This document shows positions 35,901 through 45,301 of a DNA stretch of 64,000 nt, piece by piece. The DNA is from Tachypleus tridentatus. Taxonomy: Eukaryota; Arthropoda; Merostomata; Xiphosura; Limulidae. How positions within the stretch are numbered: the first letter of the stretch is position 1; each line of letters opens with the position of its first letter. The translations under genes were made by a program, and so were the position numbers. The DNA lies in assembly GCF_004210375.1 (NCBI RefSeq), contig NC_134828.1:25722400-25786399 (forward strand). The letters are read 5' to 3'. The notes below the pieces were generated by a model. That model was not told where the DNA came from. It searched no databases and saw only the letters and a list, made by a program, of their open reading frames with translations.

Positions 35901-36984
35901 AGAAAAATTAAATGTGCAGAAGCAAAAGAAAAAAGTGAGATTTCTTGATATCTACTTACAGGAACAAGAAAACAATAAGAAATTAACCAATGAAATACCT
36001 ACAGAAGAAATTACTGACATGAACATAATGAAAGCAGGACTTAAAACTGATGACAGTGAAATCTATACTTTCAGCTCCAAAGAAAATTCTACTGTGTTAC
36101 AGACTAGTTTAATTCCTACCTCATCCACTTTATCTGATTTACAAAGGAAGAAAAAAAGGAAAAAAGAAGCTGTTGAACCTGAGTTACCGAGACACGAAAC
36201 ATCTGAAGAGCGTAAAGAGGGTGTGGAAATCACCGACGATCATAGTTGTAGAACACAAAATAAAACCTTAAAGGAGACTAATGACTTTAGTGAAAGAATT
36301 GGAGAAAAGAAAAAGAGTAAGAAAAGAAAAGAATCATTTGAGGTTAGGCCTCACAAAGAAGACGTAAAAGAGATTAACAACTTGAATAGTGTGATAGAGA
36401 GAAGTGAAGCTAAGGATAATGCAGAGGTCATGGGTGATGATAACACTTTTTCCAGTAAAAAGAAAAAGAAGAAGAAAAGTGTAAAAGATGTGGAAGTAAA
36501 ATCTGATCAAATACACAGAAATAGTAATGAATATCTGTCAGTCACCCAAAACCAGATACCAACATTGACGTTGGAGAATACTGATAAAGATGTTATTGGA
36601 AGTGGTTCTTGTAATGCCAAGAAGAGTAGGAAACGAAAATGTATTAATGACAGCTGTGAAGATATGGTAAACGTTGAAACTGGTGAGACGTGTGAAATGC
36701 CAGTTTCCTCGGGATATTCGTGTAGTGAAAAGATGGAGAGTGATGATTTAACTCTCACAGAAAAACAAGATGTGTCCACTGTCTCTCAACTTTCAGAATC
36801 TAGAATCAACAAAAAATCTGTTAATTTAGAGCATGAAAGATTCACCGGGGTTAATAAAAATGACTTTGAATTTTATACAAAAGTAAATAAATTGAAATCT
36901 GTTGATAAGTTGTTGAAAATAATAAAATCAAATAAGGTGCTTCAAACCACAAACTTAATATCAGTCAAAGGTTATGGTATATGA
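17920..36984 (+). CDS. PINX1: PIN2/TERF1-interacting telomerase inhibitor 1 homologue, G-patch protein, 6 coding exons
   Basis: Exons: 17920-17992, 25287-25409, 27954-28134, 34421-34538, 35057-35195, 35774-36984; all introns GT-AG, phases consistent, 615 codons including the stop. PINX1 is a nucleolar G-patch protein that in vertebrates and yeast acts in rRNA/snoRNA maturation, activates the DEAH helicase DHX15/Prp43, and in vertebrates binds TERF1 and restrains telomerase (known for the family). Seen here: N-terminal MSMLAEPKRK; G-patch at residues 25-71 (KMGWTKGKGLG); KSRNRVHYHKFIKGKD; SVQDYFAKKMAEIL at 191-204; then a long Lys-rich tail. The start is the first in-frame ATG and matches the family's MSMLAE start. 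At 614 aa it is nearly twice human PINX1 (328 aa); the excess is all in the last exon. Confidence 0.93.
19190..20060 (-). pseudogene. Tigger transposase fragment (DDE domain end), interrupted
   Basis: From about 20060 leftwards, NILLFLDNTTCHPK carries the second catalytic Asp. After a 138-bp interruption come VQLSNVYLVFLPPCTTSVLQ and PLDNGITQRIKLKYRKLML (third acidic-site region of Tigger/jerky DDE transposases). A weaker C-terminal region with SYINAIKLYAKMK lies near 19340-19270. Frameshifts and stops are present. Confidence 0.85.
19847..19984 (+). mobile_element. 138-bp short insertion inside Tigger, 13-bp target duplication
   Basis: Flanked by TTTTGGGTGACAA at 19834-19846 and 19985-19997. 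Begins TCAGTGATGTCGAGAAAACC, contains GACTGAAGAAGGTCAAAACG, and ends in (TA)n. It shares its start with the 43-bp insertion at 1747-1789 and resembles about 20928-20985. No coding capacity. Removing it rejoins the Tigger transposase motif. Confidence 0.85.
20618..20690. mobile_element. Possible hAT-type terminal sequence inside the LINE
   Basis: CCTGAGGTCCTCAAACTGTG resembles the CAGGGGTCCTCAAACT ends of hAT elements. No matching second end or 8-bp duplication was found, so this is tentative. Confidence 0.3.
20925..20995 (+). repeat. Diverged relative of the 138-bp insertion family
   Basis: TGATGGTGAGAAAACACTTG and the following bases parallel TGATGTCGAGAAAACCCACTTG of the 19847 insertion, then diverge. 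It lies in the LINE interruption. Confidence 0.5.
21335..21764 (+). mobile_element. 430-bp SINE-like insertion splitting the LINE reverse transcriptase
   Basis: Flanked by CAAATGCTTT at 21325-21334 and 21765-21774. It ends TTGGCACAGATAGCC...CTTTGTGCCATAAAACAC and then CAACCAACCAACC, which parallels the tail region of both tRNA-derived SINE families in this window. No coding capacity. It interrupts the KAFDKV motif region of the LINE. Confidence 0.8.
23460..23830 (-). mobile_element. Second CR1-like LINE reverse-transcriptase fragment
   Basis: On the - strand: CPGNFRSTSLISTVGKI, then SSCLTNLSFFENVIICKKDS and a degenerate VPHKRL. This is the same motif order (PxNYRPxSL, SCLTNL, KAFDxVPHxRL) as the LINE at 20.4-22.6 kb. 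Frames change several times. Confidence 0.7.
25287..25409 (+). CDS. PINX1: PINX1 coding exon 2 (G-patch core)
   Basis: Follows acceptor CTTTGCAG. Encodes DNSKFGQKLLEKMGW, TKGKGLG and HIKVSYKNDNT, the first two thirds of the G-patch that contacts the DEAH helicase in this family. It ends ACACAG with donor GTAATATG. The last 32 exon bases and the donor are part of a 53-bp tandem triplication that runs into the intron. Confidence 0.92.
25378..25536 (+). repeat. 53-bp tandem triplication spanning the PINX1 exon 2 donor
   Basis: Units start at 25378, 25431 and 25484 (TATCAAAGTC(T/C)(C/T)GTATAAAAATG...). Each holds the last 32 exon bases and the donor ACACAG|GTAATATG. Units 2 and 3 are nearly identical to each other and differ from unit 1 by a C-to-T change. 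Only the first donor keeps the PINX1 frame. Confidence 0.95.
25410..27953 (+). other. PINX1 intron 2
   Basis: Phase-1 intron, GTAATA...TAACAG. Holds two extra copies of the exon 2 end and an old SINE-A. The part 26064-27953 shows nothing recognisable. Confidence 0.8.
25792..26063 (+). repeat. Old SINE-A copy
   Basis: Diverged copy with TGGCCAGGTAGTTAGGGTG head, TATTTGTTGGTAGAAGAGTA body and CTCATGTAGCTTTGCTC tail. CpG sites have largely decayed to TpG/CpA. Confidence 0.85.
27954..28134 (+). CDS. PINX1: PINX1 coding exon 3
   Basis: Follows acceptor TCTAACAG. Encodes GIGYRGYDDTWVTYQSDFNS (end of the G-patch and the conserved W-x-x-x-Q-x-D-F segment) through KSRNRV and two bases of the next codon; donor GTAAGC. 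The phase fits exon 4, where CA+C gives His, as in the family's RVHY motif. Confidence 0.92.
29050..29142 (+). repeat. Short tRNA-like SINE (SINE-B) copy
   Basis: CAGTGGCAGAGATGCCAAAA, then GGGCAGAGCACCAGTAACTC and GTTGCTTTGTGCAGAACTAC. Matches the approximately 110-bp family whose best copies are at 55908 and 56306. Confidence 0.65.
29516..29784. repeat. 37-bp minisatellite, left part
   Basis: About seven diverged units of GGTACTATACGGTTAGTATC plus ATTAGTATTATACAGTT. The array continues at 31515 after an inserted element. Confidence 0.88.
29785..31514 (+). mobile_element. Penelope-like element, internally deleted, inserted in a minisatellite
   Basis: + strand coding remnants: LSKGLGFCPNN (about 30172), WIPAPNREPLLESY and NNNIIIEPADKGGAIVIF (about 30320-30535), the N-terminal reverse-transcriptase region of Penelope-like elements, then LPKIHKPN-like PISNINMATEK (about 30735-30800). 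It then jumps directly to NSHKSSINIDKDLPVAQHFN (about 30810-30880), the end of the GIY-YIG domain. So the catalytic palm and most of the nuclease are gone. Frameshifts occur near 30270 and 30540. The 3' part (31030-31514) is non-coding. Confidence 0.8.
31515..31621. repeat. 37-bp minisatellite, right part
   Basis: Three more units (GTAAGTATCATTAGTATTAT..., GTATCATTGGTATTGTACAG) continuing the array interrupted at 29784. Confidence 0.85.
33437..33560 (+). repeat. Dispersed repeat, copy 1 (paired with 37524-37650)
   Basis: TTAAGTTCACCCTAAGATAT ... GTGAAGTTTATCATATTAAC. Matches 37524-37650 at about three quarters of positions by eye. Each copy is followed by SINE sequence. Confidence 0.65.
33612..33731 (+). 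repeat. SINE-B copy
   Basis: ACCTCCAGTGACACAGTGGT head, GGTGAGTGGAGCACAGATAA, then CCACTGTGTAGCTTTGTAC tail. Confidence 0.78.
33766..34036 (+). repeat. Old SINE-A copy
   Basis: GGCATGGCCCATTGGTTAGG head; body GTTGACAGTGGATAGTG and ATTAGGGACAGCTTCTGCAG; degenerate tail ending CAACAAACAAA. Confidence 0.82.
34421..34538 (+). CDS. PINX1: PINX1 coding exon 4
   Basis: Follows acceptor TTTTTCAG. Encodes YHKFIKGKDVSQYSSDDIAS, then IFGNKKKK, ending in phase 0 at AAG with donor GTATGG. The KFxKGKD...D-x-x-x-IFG pattern is diagnostic for PINX1. Confidence 0.92.
35057..35195 (+). CDS. PINX1: PINX1 coding exon 5
   Basis: Follows acceptor CATCAG. 46 residues (166-211) carrying SVQDYFAKKMAEILKGKK, which matches the family's conserved IQEYFAKRM segment. 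Ends in phase 1 at GCT G with donor GTAAGA. Confidence 0.92.
35228..35345. repeat. Degenerate three-copy repeat in PINX1 intron 5
   Basis: CTTCAGGGGTTGATTGTGC, TTTCAGGGGTTGATCGTAC and CTTCAGGGACCAATTGGG are spaced about 50 bp apart, with GTGTGTGCGTGCGTGCAC between the first two. Introns 4 (34539-35056) and 5 (35196-35773) contain nothing else recognised. Confidence 0.6.
35774..36984 (+). CDS. PINX1: PINX1 last coding exon (long Lys-rich tail)
   Basis: Follows acceptor ATTGCAG. About 403 codons to TGA at 36982-36984. The sequence is acidic/Ser-rich with spaced basic blocks: QKKKVRF, RKKKRKKEA, EKKKSKKRKES, SSKKKKKKKS and KKSRKRK. These look like nuclear/nucleolar localisation segments. Human PINX1 has a shorter Lys-rich C-terminus ending in KKKKK; here the region is expanded and then followed by about 75 residues (NDFEFYTKVNKLKSVDKLL...) with no block of that kind. 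Telomerase inhibition by this tail cannot be inferred from sequence alone. Confidence 0.88.
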
Positions 36985-37523
36985 CAAAAATTATTCAGTT
37001 TGTGCACTGTATCAGCTGATTAATAATCTATAATTCTTTTGTATCATAATATTATCAGTTTAAGTGATTTAAGACCAATATATAGTAGTAGTGTATATTT
37101 TATTTTAAGTTTTGTATTCTTAGAATTGTACCTAATCATTAACAAATAAGATGTTTCTGATTGGATTAAGTTCCATGGCTTGTTGAAATAGTCTATGTAG
37201 GGTTTGTCTGATTGGTACGTTCAGTATACAAAATCTGAGGTTTCTTCTCGGAACTGAAATTACTATATACTGCAGTTATTTGTCTTTCACAACTTAGTAA
37301 TGTCATGTTGGCAAACATTTTAAAAACAATGGCTAAATACATGTTGATTATTGGTCCATTTTATGTAAATGTAAATTTGTGAAAAGCATAATTCTATTGT
37401 TATTTTTCAAAACAAAAAGAAAGAGGTAAGTTTTGTGTAAGTTATGTATTTGGCCTGAGCTGTAATTTCTATAAAACTGTAGGAATATGAATTTGAAATT
37501 ATGTATTAGCTAATTGTAGCATT

Positions 37524-37945
37524 TAAGTTCACCCTAAAATGCCTATAAAAATTTAAGGTCAAACATGAATACACTTAGACTGTAAAAAATACCAAAACTG
37601 AAATAGTGAAGTTTATCAGACTTTATAGATTCAGTGATTATTAGTTATGTGTCATGTCACTTATGTTAGGGTACCCAACTCTCAGTATGTGGGTTTAATT
37701 CTGTCATCAGATTTACTCACTGTCTTATGTATAGGGAATTGGTGTTGACTGTTTTTCCTCTGATCTAAAGTAAGGAGAGCTATTGCGCATAGCACCTAGA
37801 AGCTTTACATAAAATTCGGTAAAAGAAATAGACTTCTCCAGTGATATGTTACATGAGTTAGAGAATAACTGATGTATCATATATGTTCAAGATGCCATGA
37901 AAGAAGTTTAATGTGCACTGCATTGAAATACCCCAGTTGCACCTT
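37524..37945 (+). repeat. Dispersed repeat copy 2 with attached SINE-like part
   Basis: TTTAAGTTCACCCTAAAATG ... GTGAAGTTTATCAGACTTTA matches 33437-33560. It is followed by a decayed SINE (TTAGGGTACCCAACTCTCAG; AGCACCTAGAAGCTTTACAT) and then CATGAAAGAAGTTTAATG, which parallels 34168-34190. It lies just downstream of PINX1. Confidence 0.55.
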
Positions 37946-40360
37946 TTCCTTGATGGTACCAGCGACTAGTCTGTAACGGACTGACGCACATGCTTATCAA
38001 AAGGTTTGGTGACTGGATTGGATCTCGACACAAGTGAACAAAAAACCGGATAAATCCTGGTTTTATCTGTCTTGAATAGTGATCGAGGGTTAAGCTCTCA
38101 TCTCAAATTGGCAGGTTGACAGGTAGTTATATATACTCATTGTTTTATGAATCTAGTACTCTTGTATTCTTATTTCCCAAATTCTGGGCCAAATTTGAGC
38201 CTTGAAGGCTCTGTTGAATATTTTGGTTTGGTAAATGCAGTGAATTAACACTTGCAGGCAACAGTTAACACTATATGATTGAACTGTGTGATGAGTTTCA
38301 GAGAATTCTTTTTAAAAATGAAGACAGTTGGCTGCTGAGGAATTAAAGGTATGAAATATTATATTTAGAATAACTTGCATTATTTCTACAGTACAAACTT
38401 TTTAAACATTTGAATTCAAAATGAAGCCTTTGTTAGTGTTAACCTCTCAAAACGTGGAGGAAAAAAGTCCAAGTAACTGGATGTTGACTTAATGTATATC
38501 AACTGGTGATAGAATCGGCTTTATTAAAAATAAACTAAAAGATCAACACACAGCTTAGCAAATTGAATACAGTTTGACGATCTTTCATTCACATGTACTA
38601 GAATTAACACTTAAAAGAGCTATTCCGTAAGAGCAGAAACGTTCATCCATTAGAAACGGCCATAGACGTGTGTGTTTCTGGTAGTTTATTGGACACTGCA
38701 GTCAAGTTTTATACATATTAGCGCTCAGTACTTCGTACGTTGTTTAATAGCAAAAATTATGATTTCTAAAGTTAATAATTTTTAATAAATGTTTACGCGG
38801 TTAGTCTACTCAGTGTGAAGGTTTATAATGTTAGTAAGTGGGTTTGGATAACCCGTGGTGGACACGGCATAGATAAACAGTTGCGGATTTAAGGTTGTGT
38901 AGGCCCAGAGGTTAATAATTTTTGTGGGCTTTACAACCCATGTAGTTTTACATAGAATAAAATTATCAATGGGGCCTGGGGCTGACCTCCATCTAGCCCC
39001 TACCCAAACACGCCACTGCAGATAGCCCATAATATATCTTGTACTTGATAACGAAAATTCGGTCTGTTATTCGGACAATTCAAAGTTTCGAATGTAATCT
39101 TTTAAAATATTAGATTGTCTTCTGAAATTGGACAAATGTTCCCGACAATACTTGGTGTTAGCTATTAGTCTTTCTTACTCATAAATGTATGACTTGGTTG
39201 CTCGTATCTTTTTTATATTTTGTTATTATTAACTAGACGAATTTTAGGTGTGATGAAACATGATTTATACAAATTTCACAAAACAGAAGATTTATCATAC
39301 TTTTGGTTCGTGAATTAAAGTTATAACTTCTAGTATAGAGTGAAGGATACATCTAAGTGGAGCTACAATAACTACAAGCTAACATTTCTATAAAATATAA
39401 GTACTATTAAAACAACAAAGTACTTTGATGAACTGGCAGGAATAAATATTTTAAGGTAATTGTTGAATGTCTCGTACGATGGCGACACTGTAGTCTTGTA
39501 TGTTTGTTAAAATTGTCATTGTTGGTGATGTATACAATCATCTAAGCGTTATTAGTTAACTGTCAACAAATAATTACTGATTTTATATAACCTATGTTTT
39601 CGGAGAAGAACTGGAACCAAGCCCCTAACACCTTCCTGACAGTACGATTATTTGACTTGAACTAATAGAAAATGGGGATCGTGTTTATATTGTTGAGATA
39701 GTTTTTGTTTAGACTACTAGGTGGTGTATTATACGTCTTATTCATCGTACAAACGTTAGAAGTAGCAAGCAATAAGTCTTCAAAATTACAGTGTAAAAGA
39801 TTAAAATTAAGCCACTAAAATATATACAAACTAAGAGTTGAGACAATCTACTTTGAGAGTGGCAAATATTGGGTATTTCCAGTGACCTACATGTGAACAA
39901 AATTTAAACCGTTTAAAGTAACTTTTTATGGAAATCAGTGCGCGCATGTTTCCGTGAAAATAACGGACAATTCCTACATACTTCAAAGAAGGAAGCGCAT
40001 GGAAACTCGAAGAATAATTTTAAAATTGTGGTAAGTTAACGACAACATTACAAATTCAGAAATTCGACACGATTATTAGGCTTAGCAGAGTGATTAAAAC
40101 AATTTTTGAATATACAAAGATATTTATTTGTATATATGTTCTGAATTAATTACCTTCAGGTTGCAAACGACGATTTCTTGTTTGCAAGTGATAGCTTCAT
40201 GATATTTCCAACCATTTGTGGTTGAAGGCTTATATCACTAAAATTAGTTTAGATACCCGCGGTGGACAAAGCAAGAATTGCTTATGTGGCTTGGTGGTTA
40301 ACAACAGATCTCCATATACTTTCTAACATTAAAATAAATGTAAAGAATCTTGGTAGGACA
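37946..40360. other. Intergenic sequence
   Basis: No gene. Pieces such as ATAACCCGTGGTGGACACGG (38849) and GATACCCGCGGTGGACAAAG (40252) are fragments of SINE-B. The rest is unrecognised. Confidence 0.5.
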
Positions 40361-40361
40361 G

Positions 40362-40452
40362 CAGTAAATTGACGGGCTTGCAACCATGAAACCGGGGGCT
40401 CAATTCCCTGCGATGGACACAGCAGACAGCTTCATGTGGCTTTAAAACAAGT
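40362..40452 (+). repeat. SINE-B copy
   Basis: GACAGCAGTAAATTGACGGG, CAACCATGAAACCGGGGGCT, GATGGACACAGCAGACAGC, then TTCATGTGGCTTTAAAAC. Confidence 0.65.
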
Positions 40453-40799
40453 AAGTGAACGTAAAATGATAAACTAAATGAAACTATTATAGAAATTCTT
40501 TAGGTTTTGTTCTCCGATATTAGTGTGTGTGTATCTTTGAGGCTTGACTTTTTGGATCTGAGTTTATTCACATCTTGCGAGTATGAGGATGATGTGGTTT
40601 TAAGTATTTAAAAATGGGCCTGTTGTTGTTTAAACATGTAATGTTCTAAATTTGGATCAGTGTCAACTTAAATTGATGAGAGGTGTAACAACGCTGGAAA
40701 TGTTTGTAGAACATGTGGGGATAAAGGTTGAGCTCATTAAAGAATAACATTTATACAGTATTACAGATGCATCGTGTGTTTTCAAACTGAAACCCACTA

Positions 40800-41075
40800 G
40801 TTTGTTTTATTGTGAATTTTGCTCAAAGCTACACGAGGGCTATCTGCGCTAGTCATCCCTAATTTAGCAGCGTAAGACTACTGGGAAGGCAGCTAATCAT
40901 CACCACTCACGCTAATTCTTGGGCTACTCTTTTCCCAACAAATTGAGATTGACTGTCACATTATAATTCCCCCACGACTGAAAGGGCAGGCTAGCACGTT
41001 TGGTGTGATTGAGATTCGAACCCGCGACCCTCAGAATACGAGCCGAGTGCCTTGACCACCAGGCCATGCTGAGCT
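40800..41075 (-). repeat. SINE-A copy
   Basis: Reversed tail GTGAATTTTGCTCAAAGCTA, full body, and reversed tRNA head with GGGTTCGAATCTC on the opposite strand and CCACCAGGCCATGCTGAGC. Confidence 0.93.
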
Positions 41076-41076
41076 A

Positions 41077-42490
41077 AATAAAACCTTCTTGCTGTTACTG
41101 TACAAAACGATGCTTCGTACTTGCTAAACCCTAAGTTAATATGCAATTTTTCTTCAAAATTATTGATTCTCAAAGTCATAAGTTTGTATATTGATATTTG
41201 TTCAAGCATCATCTTTTAAAGTGTGCCAGTTGTTGGTTCGCTAACTGGCAATTTAACTGACTCTCCTGCACGGGAAATAACACGTGACGTTCGGAAACAG
41301 AAAATTTATCTTTCATGTTGGCGTATCGGATAAGGGTCAAAAGCATCCAGGCACCAGAATTCAACTCTCATAGAACACAAATGTTGAACTTGAGGTATGG
41401 TTCGTGTGCAAACATGGCTTTGTGCTTTTTTTTTTTTTTGGTATTTAATGACAGGTTTGCCACTGAAGGCGTATTATTGAAGGATTTTTTGGACTTGCAT
41501 ACAAATATAACCTTTAAATATATTTTAGCCATTTCGCATAGCTTTTTAGCTTTTGCAAGTGTGTTTTTGTCTTGCGGAAACGTTTGGAGTTAGCTTTTGT
41601 GTTCCTGTTAGAGTAACTTATGTTGAACTTGTAGTTGTCTTATGAGAATCAAAAACTTATTTGGGTCTTATTTTCACTTTCCTATAAAATTAGCCTTTAG
41701 TCTAAACTAATTCTGAGGCTTAGGTTTTAAATTAGCTTTCGGATCTTAAACCTCCTTTTATCACTTCTATATGTGCCTTTATACACTTGCATTTTTTAAC
41801 AGTTGAGTGTTTTGTGAATGAACATAATTGTCGATCCTTGCATCTGGACGTTGTGGATATGAAGGACCACAGTAAGGTTATCGAAATTAACTGAAAAATG
41901 ACCTGCGACAAAACCAGATTTTGATTTAAACTCCTAAAGATATCGAAGTATTATAATCTAACAGACCTGACATTTGTGATAAAATTTCATGTAAACTCAT
42001 AATTCTATTTCTAACATTTTTTGTTAAGTTTTTCGTTTCGTATTCAAACGGATTAAATGTCTTTAATTCTGAACACGAAATGAATAAATTAAGAGGAACG
42101 TGAAAAAAATAATAATTGCATTTTACGTAATGTTTATTACTGTATTTCATATGATAAAAATTATAAATAATTTATTCAGTTTACTGTGCTAATGAATGCA
42201 CCTTGCGTATTAAGTTAATATACCTAAAAGCCATACTCGATATTTGGAATCAGTTTGTCAAAATCATTTGAACAGAAATAAGCTCTGAAATGTATATATT
42301 TAGAAAATTGTAGACTTTTTAGATATCTCGAGAAGTTTCCTTCGCGCTATTGTCAAAAAATGATTAGAAGTTAATTAGAAATCTTCCGTGTTTGATAAGC
42401 CACGTGAATATGAAAAGCTGCCTAATTAGATATAATTTTAAGTGAATTATGGATGTATTTTATCTTGTTTAATTTTGGGAAACTGAGATG
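41077..42490. other. Intergenic sequence
   Basis: No recognised gene or repeat; a poly(T) run at 41428-41440. Confidence 0.45.
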
Positions 42491-42499
42491 TTAAGCCTC

Positions 42500-44350
42500 G
42501 ATGGAAAGAGACCACATTTAAGATTACTACTGACGAGTCACAATTACGTATTTTCTTTATTTCGTATTTGAGTGTTTTCTATGGTTATGTTGTGTTTATT
42601 TGACTTGCAGTGTTCGAAAACGTGTGAAGGTGACTTTTTATGTTATTTGAATCTGGTTTCCATTTTTCTACTTGTTTCTCCAATATAAAAGTCGTGGCAG
42701 TTATCACATTGTATTTTATAAATAATGTTGGTGTGGTGTTTGTCAGTGTAGTTTTTACATAGTATAGACCTCAGTTTTGTGCCTGGTTTTTGAATAAATG
42801 TGGTATTAACTGGGATGTCATATTTTGTTACTAGTTTTTGCGAAATGTTGGTTATTTGTCTGCTGATGTCGGGAACATATGGTATGCAGCAGTATATGGT
42901 TTCGTGATTTTTTTGATTCGTGAGATATATTTACTTTTGTTGGTTGATTTTGCTTTCTGTCTAGGTGTGTGCGTATAATGTTTTCTATGGTTTGTGGAGG
43001 AAACTTATTGATGTTGATGAAGTATTGTTTTATTTTGTCTAATTCATCGTTAATTTAATCTGGTGAGCATAGTTTTATGGCTGTGTTTATTTGGTTTCTT
43101 AGTATGTTGAGTTTTTGTTTTGTTTCATGTGCTGAGTCCCAAGGAATGTATAGTCCAGTATGGGTGATTTTTCGGTGGATTTCTGTTTTGAATTGTGTGT
43201 CGGTTCTTGTAATTTTGAGGTTAAGAAATGATATTTAATTGCTTTTTTTCTGTTCACATGTGAAGTTAATGTTGGGATGTATAGAGTTAATGTGATTGAA
43301 AAAATTAAGTATGTGTTCTGTAGATTTGAATCCCGCAACCGTGTCATCTACATATCTGTACCAGTATAGTGGTGGATGTAATGCTGTGTTAATTGCTTGT
43401 GTTTCAACTTGTGTCATAAAAATATTGGCTAGAACTGGTGATACTGGGTTGCCCATGCTTAGGCCATTTGTTTGTATATAGTTTTGGTTGTTGAACATGA
43501 ATTTTGTCTTAATCGTGGTAAATTCTATAAGGGTTGCTAATTGGTTGCTGGGAATGTCTATAGTTGGGTTAGGGTCTCGGATATAGAGTTCTAAGGCTAT
43601 CTTGCAGGCTTCAGCGGTTGGAACTTCTGTAAAGAGGGATATAACATTGAAACTGGCCATTAAGGCTTTATGATTAAGTTGATTTAGATTAGACTTTAAA
43701 TTAAAAGAGTCTTTGATGAATGAGCTGGCTGATGTTACATATTTGGAGAATGCCCATACTATGTATTTACCAAGATTGTAATTAAACGATTCATATGTGG
43801 ACATTATTGGTCGTAATGGACAATCTGGTTTATGAGGTCTGGGGATGCCGTATATTTGTGGTGTGCGTGAGTCGGTCTTGCGTAGGTATGAATAAAGTGT
43901 TTGTGAAATTGTGTTGGCTTTTTTCATTTTTAGTAGTATTTTGTTTAGTTGCGTGTTGTGTGTCTTTGTTAGATTTGTGTGTATTGGTTTAAATTTGTTC
44001 GTGTCTGATAGGATGTTCTTCATTTTTTGGATGTATTCATTCGTGTTCATTATGACTATAGCGTTGCCTTTATCTGCTTTTAGAATTTTTATGTTTTTGT
44101 CTTGTTTTAGGTTTTTAATGGAATTAATTGTCTCTTTTTGTAAGATTGTTTTTTAGTTTTCTGTTTTGTGAAATTATGTTAATGGTTTTGTGAGAAAATT
44201 CTTTGAAAAAATCGTTTAAAATATTGTTTTTAGGTGTTTCTGGAAAATATAAATTTTTAATTTTACCTGGGAAGTTTGGCTGTTGGATGTCAATAAAATT
44301 ATCTAAGTTGTATTTTCTATTAAAATTATGTGCAAATGTACAAAAGCACT
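42500..44350 (-). mobile_element. Penelope-like retroelement with reverse transcriptase and GIY-YIG nuclease
   Basis: Encodes, from right to left, an N-terminal region (FPGKIKNLYFPETPKNNILN, about 44290), KADKGNAIVI (about 44085-44055), IYGIPRPHKPDCPLRPIMS (about 43850), FNVISLFTEVP, GLSMGNPVSPVLANIFM (about 43465-43415), YRYVDDTVAGF (about 43370-43335), a connector, KPGTKLRSILCKN (about 42770), then CDNCHDFYIGETSRKMETRF (about 42710-42650). The last is the GIY-YIG endonuclease typical of Penelope-like elements. Few disruptions: stops near 43236, 43058 and in the GIY-YIG helix near 42645. Element ends and duplications not resolved. Confidence 0.9.
43235..44050 (-). pseudogene. Penelope-like reverse transcriptase, uninterrupted part
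   Basis: 271 codons open from Met at 44050 to a stop at 43235, covering the fingers and palm including the catalytic YVDD. The upstream coding sequence is in the same element but another frame; the downstream connector resumes after the stop. The stop after CEQKKSN looks like a point mutation, because coding similarity continues (NLKITRTDTQFKTEIHRK). Confidence 0.88.
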
Positions 44351-44408
44351 AAAAAGGGCTTTAATATTCACTCGATAAGAAATCAGTATTGGAAATCTTT
44401 GTTGTTGT

Positions 44409-44656
44409 TTTTTGTTTGTTTGTTTGTTTTTTGAATTTCGCGCAAAGTTACTGCACTAGCCGTATCTAATTTAAGTGCAAGACTAGAGGGAAGACAGCTA
44501 GTCATCACCACCCATCGCCAACTCGTGGGCTACTCTTTTACCAACGAATAGTGGGATTGACCGTAACATTATAAAGCCCCCACGAGCATGTTTGGAGCGA
44601 CCGGGATTCGAACCCGCGACCCTCGAACGCCTTAACACACTTGACCATGCCGGGCC
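44409..44656 (-). repeat. SINE-A copy with 13-bp target duplication
   Basis: Flanked by TATTGGAAATCTT at 44387-44399 and 44658-44670. Reversed tail, body and head all present, with small internal deletions. Confidence 0.94.
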
Positions 44657-44849
44657 ATATTGGAAATCTTAACATAATGTATAGAAATAATACTTTTATA
44701 AGAACTTCAATACTTCTGTAAGAATAATTTCCAGAGAGTTTTACAATATGGCTATTTATTTTATTAATTCATTTTATTATTGCTGAACTGCTAGTCACTG
44801 CAATCGAAACCACGTATTTTTTTGTGTTTCTTAAAAGCTCAGAGTTATA

Positions 44850-44948
44850 TCTGCGGATTTACAACGCTAAAAACCGGGTTTCGAAACCCATGGTGGGCAA
44901 AGCACAGATTGCCCATTGTGTAGCTTTGTGCTTGATTCAAAACAACAA
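44850..44948 (+). repeat. SINE-B copy
   Basis: TCTGCGGATTTACAACGCTA, ACCGGGTTTCGAAACCCATG (B-box-like), GGGCAAAGCACAGATTGCCC, ATTGTGTAGCTTTGTGCTTG. Confidence 0.82.
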
Positions 44949-45301
44949 CTTAAAATCTCATATTTCACTTGAAGGGACCAGCTTTTAAATATTCTAAATA
45001 TAGTATAAAATCTCAGTGAAACTAATTTTCTCTTCCAGTGATTTTATTAACCTATCATCGTATTTAGATGTTTTCAATACTTCGTTTTGACACTTCTTAT
45101 GATTCTTTGTGACAAGAAACGGTTTGTAGAAAAAAATGTTATGAATATAAATCATGAACAAAGAAAATATTCCTTTGGTAAGAAGAGTATGTAGTGACAT
45201 CTATACTCAGGGAGCGGCAACATCACACTAGTAAATCAAAAAGTGACATTGTAACGGAAGAAACAGTGATAGAGGTGAGAGTAGGGTAGATCTCCTCAAT
45301 A

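Noticed and set aside
42529-42555. Possible hammerhead ribozyme (CTGACGAGTC) near the Penelope-like element
   Set aside because: Such ribozymes occur in Penelope-like element ends, but here it is on the opposite strand to the element and no GAAAC partner or closing stems were found.
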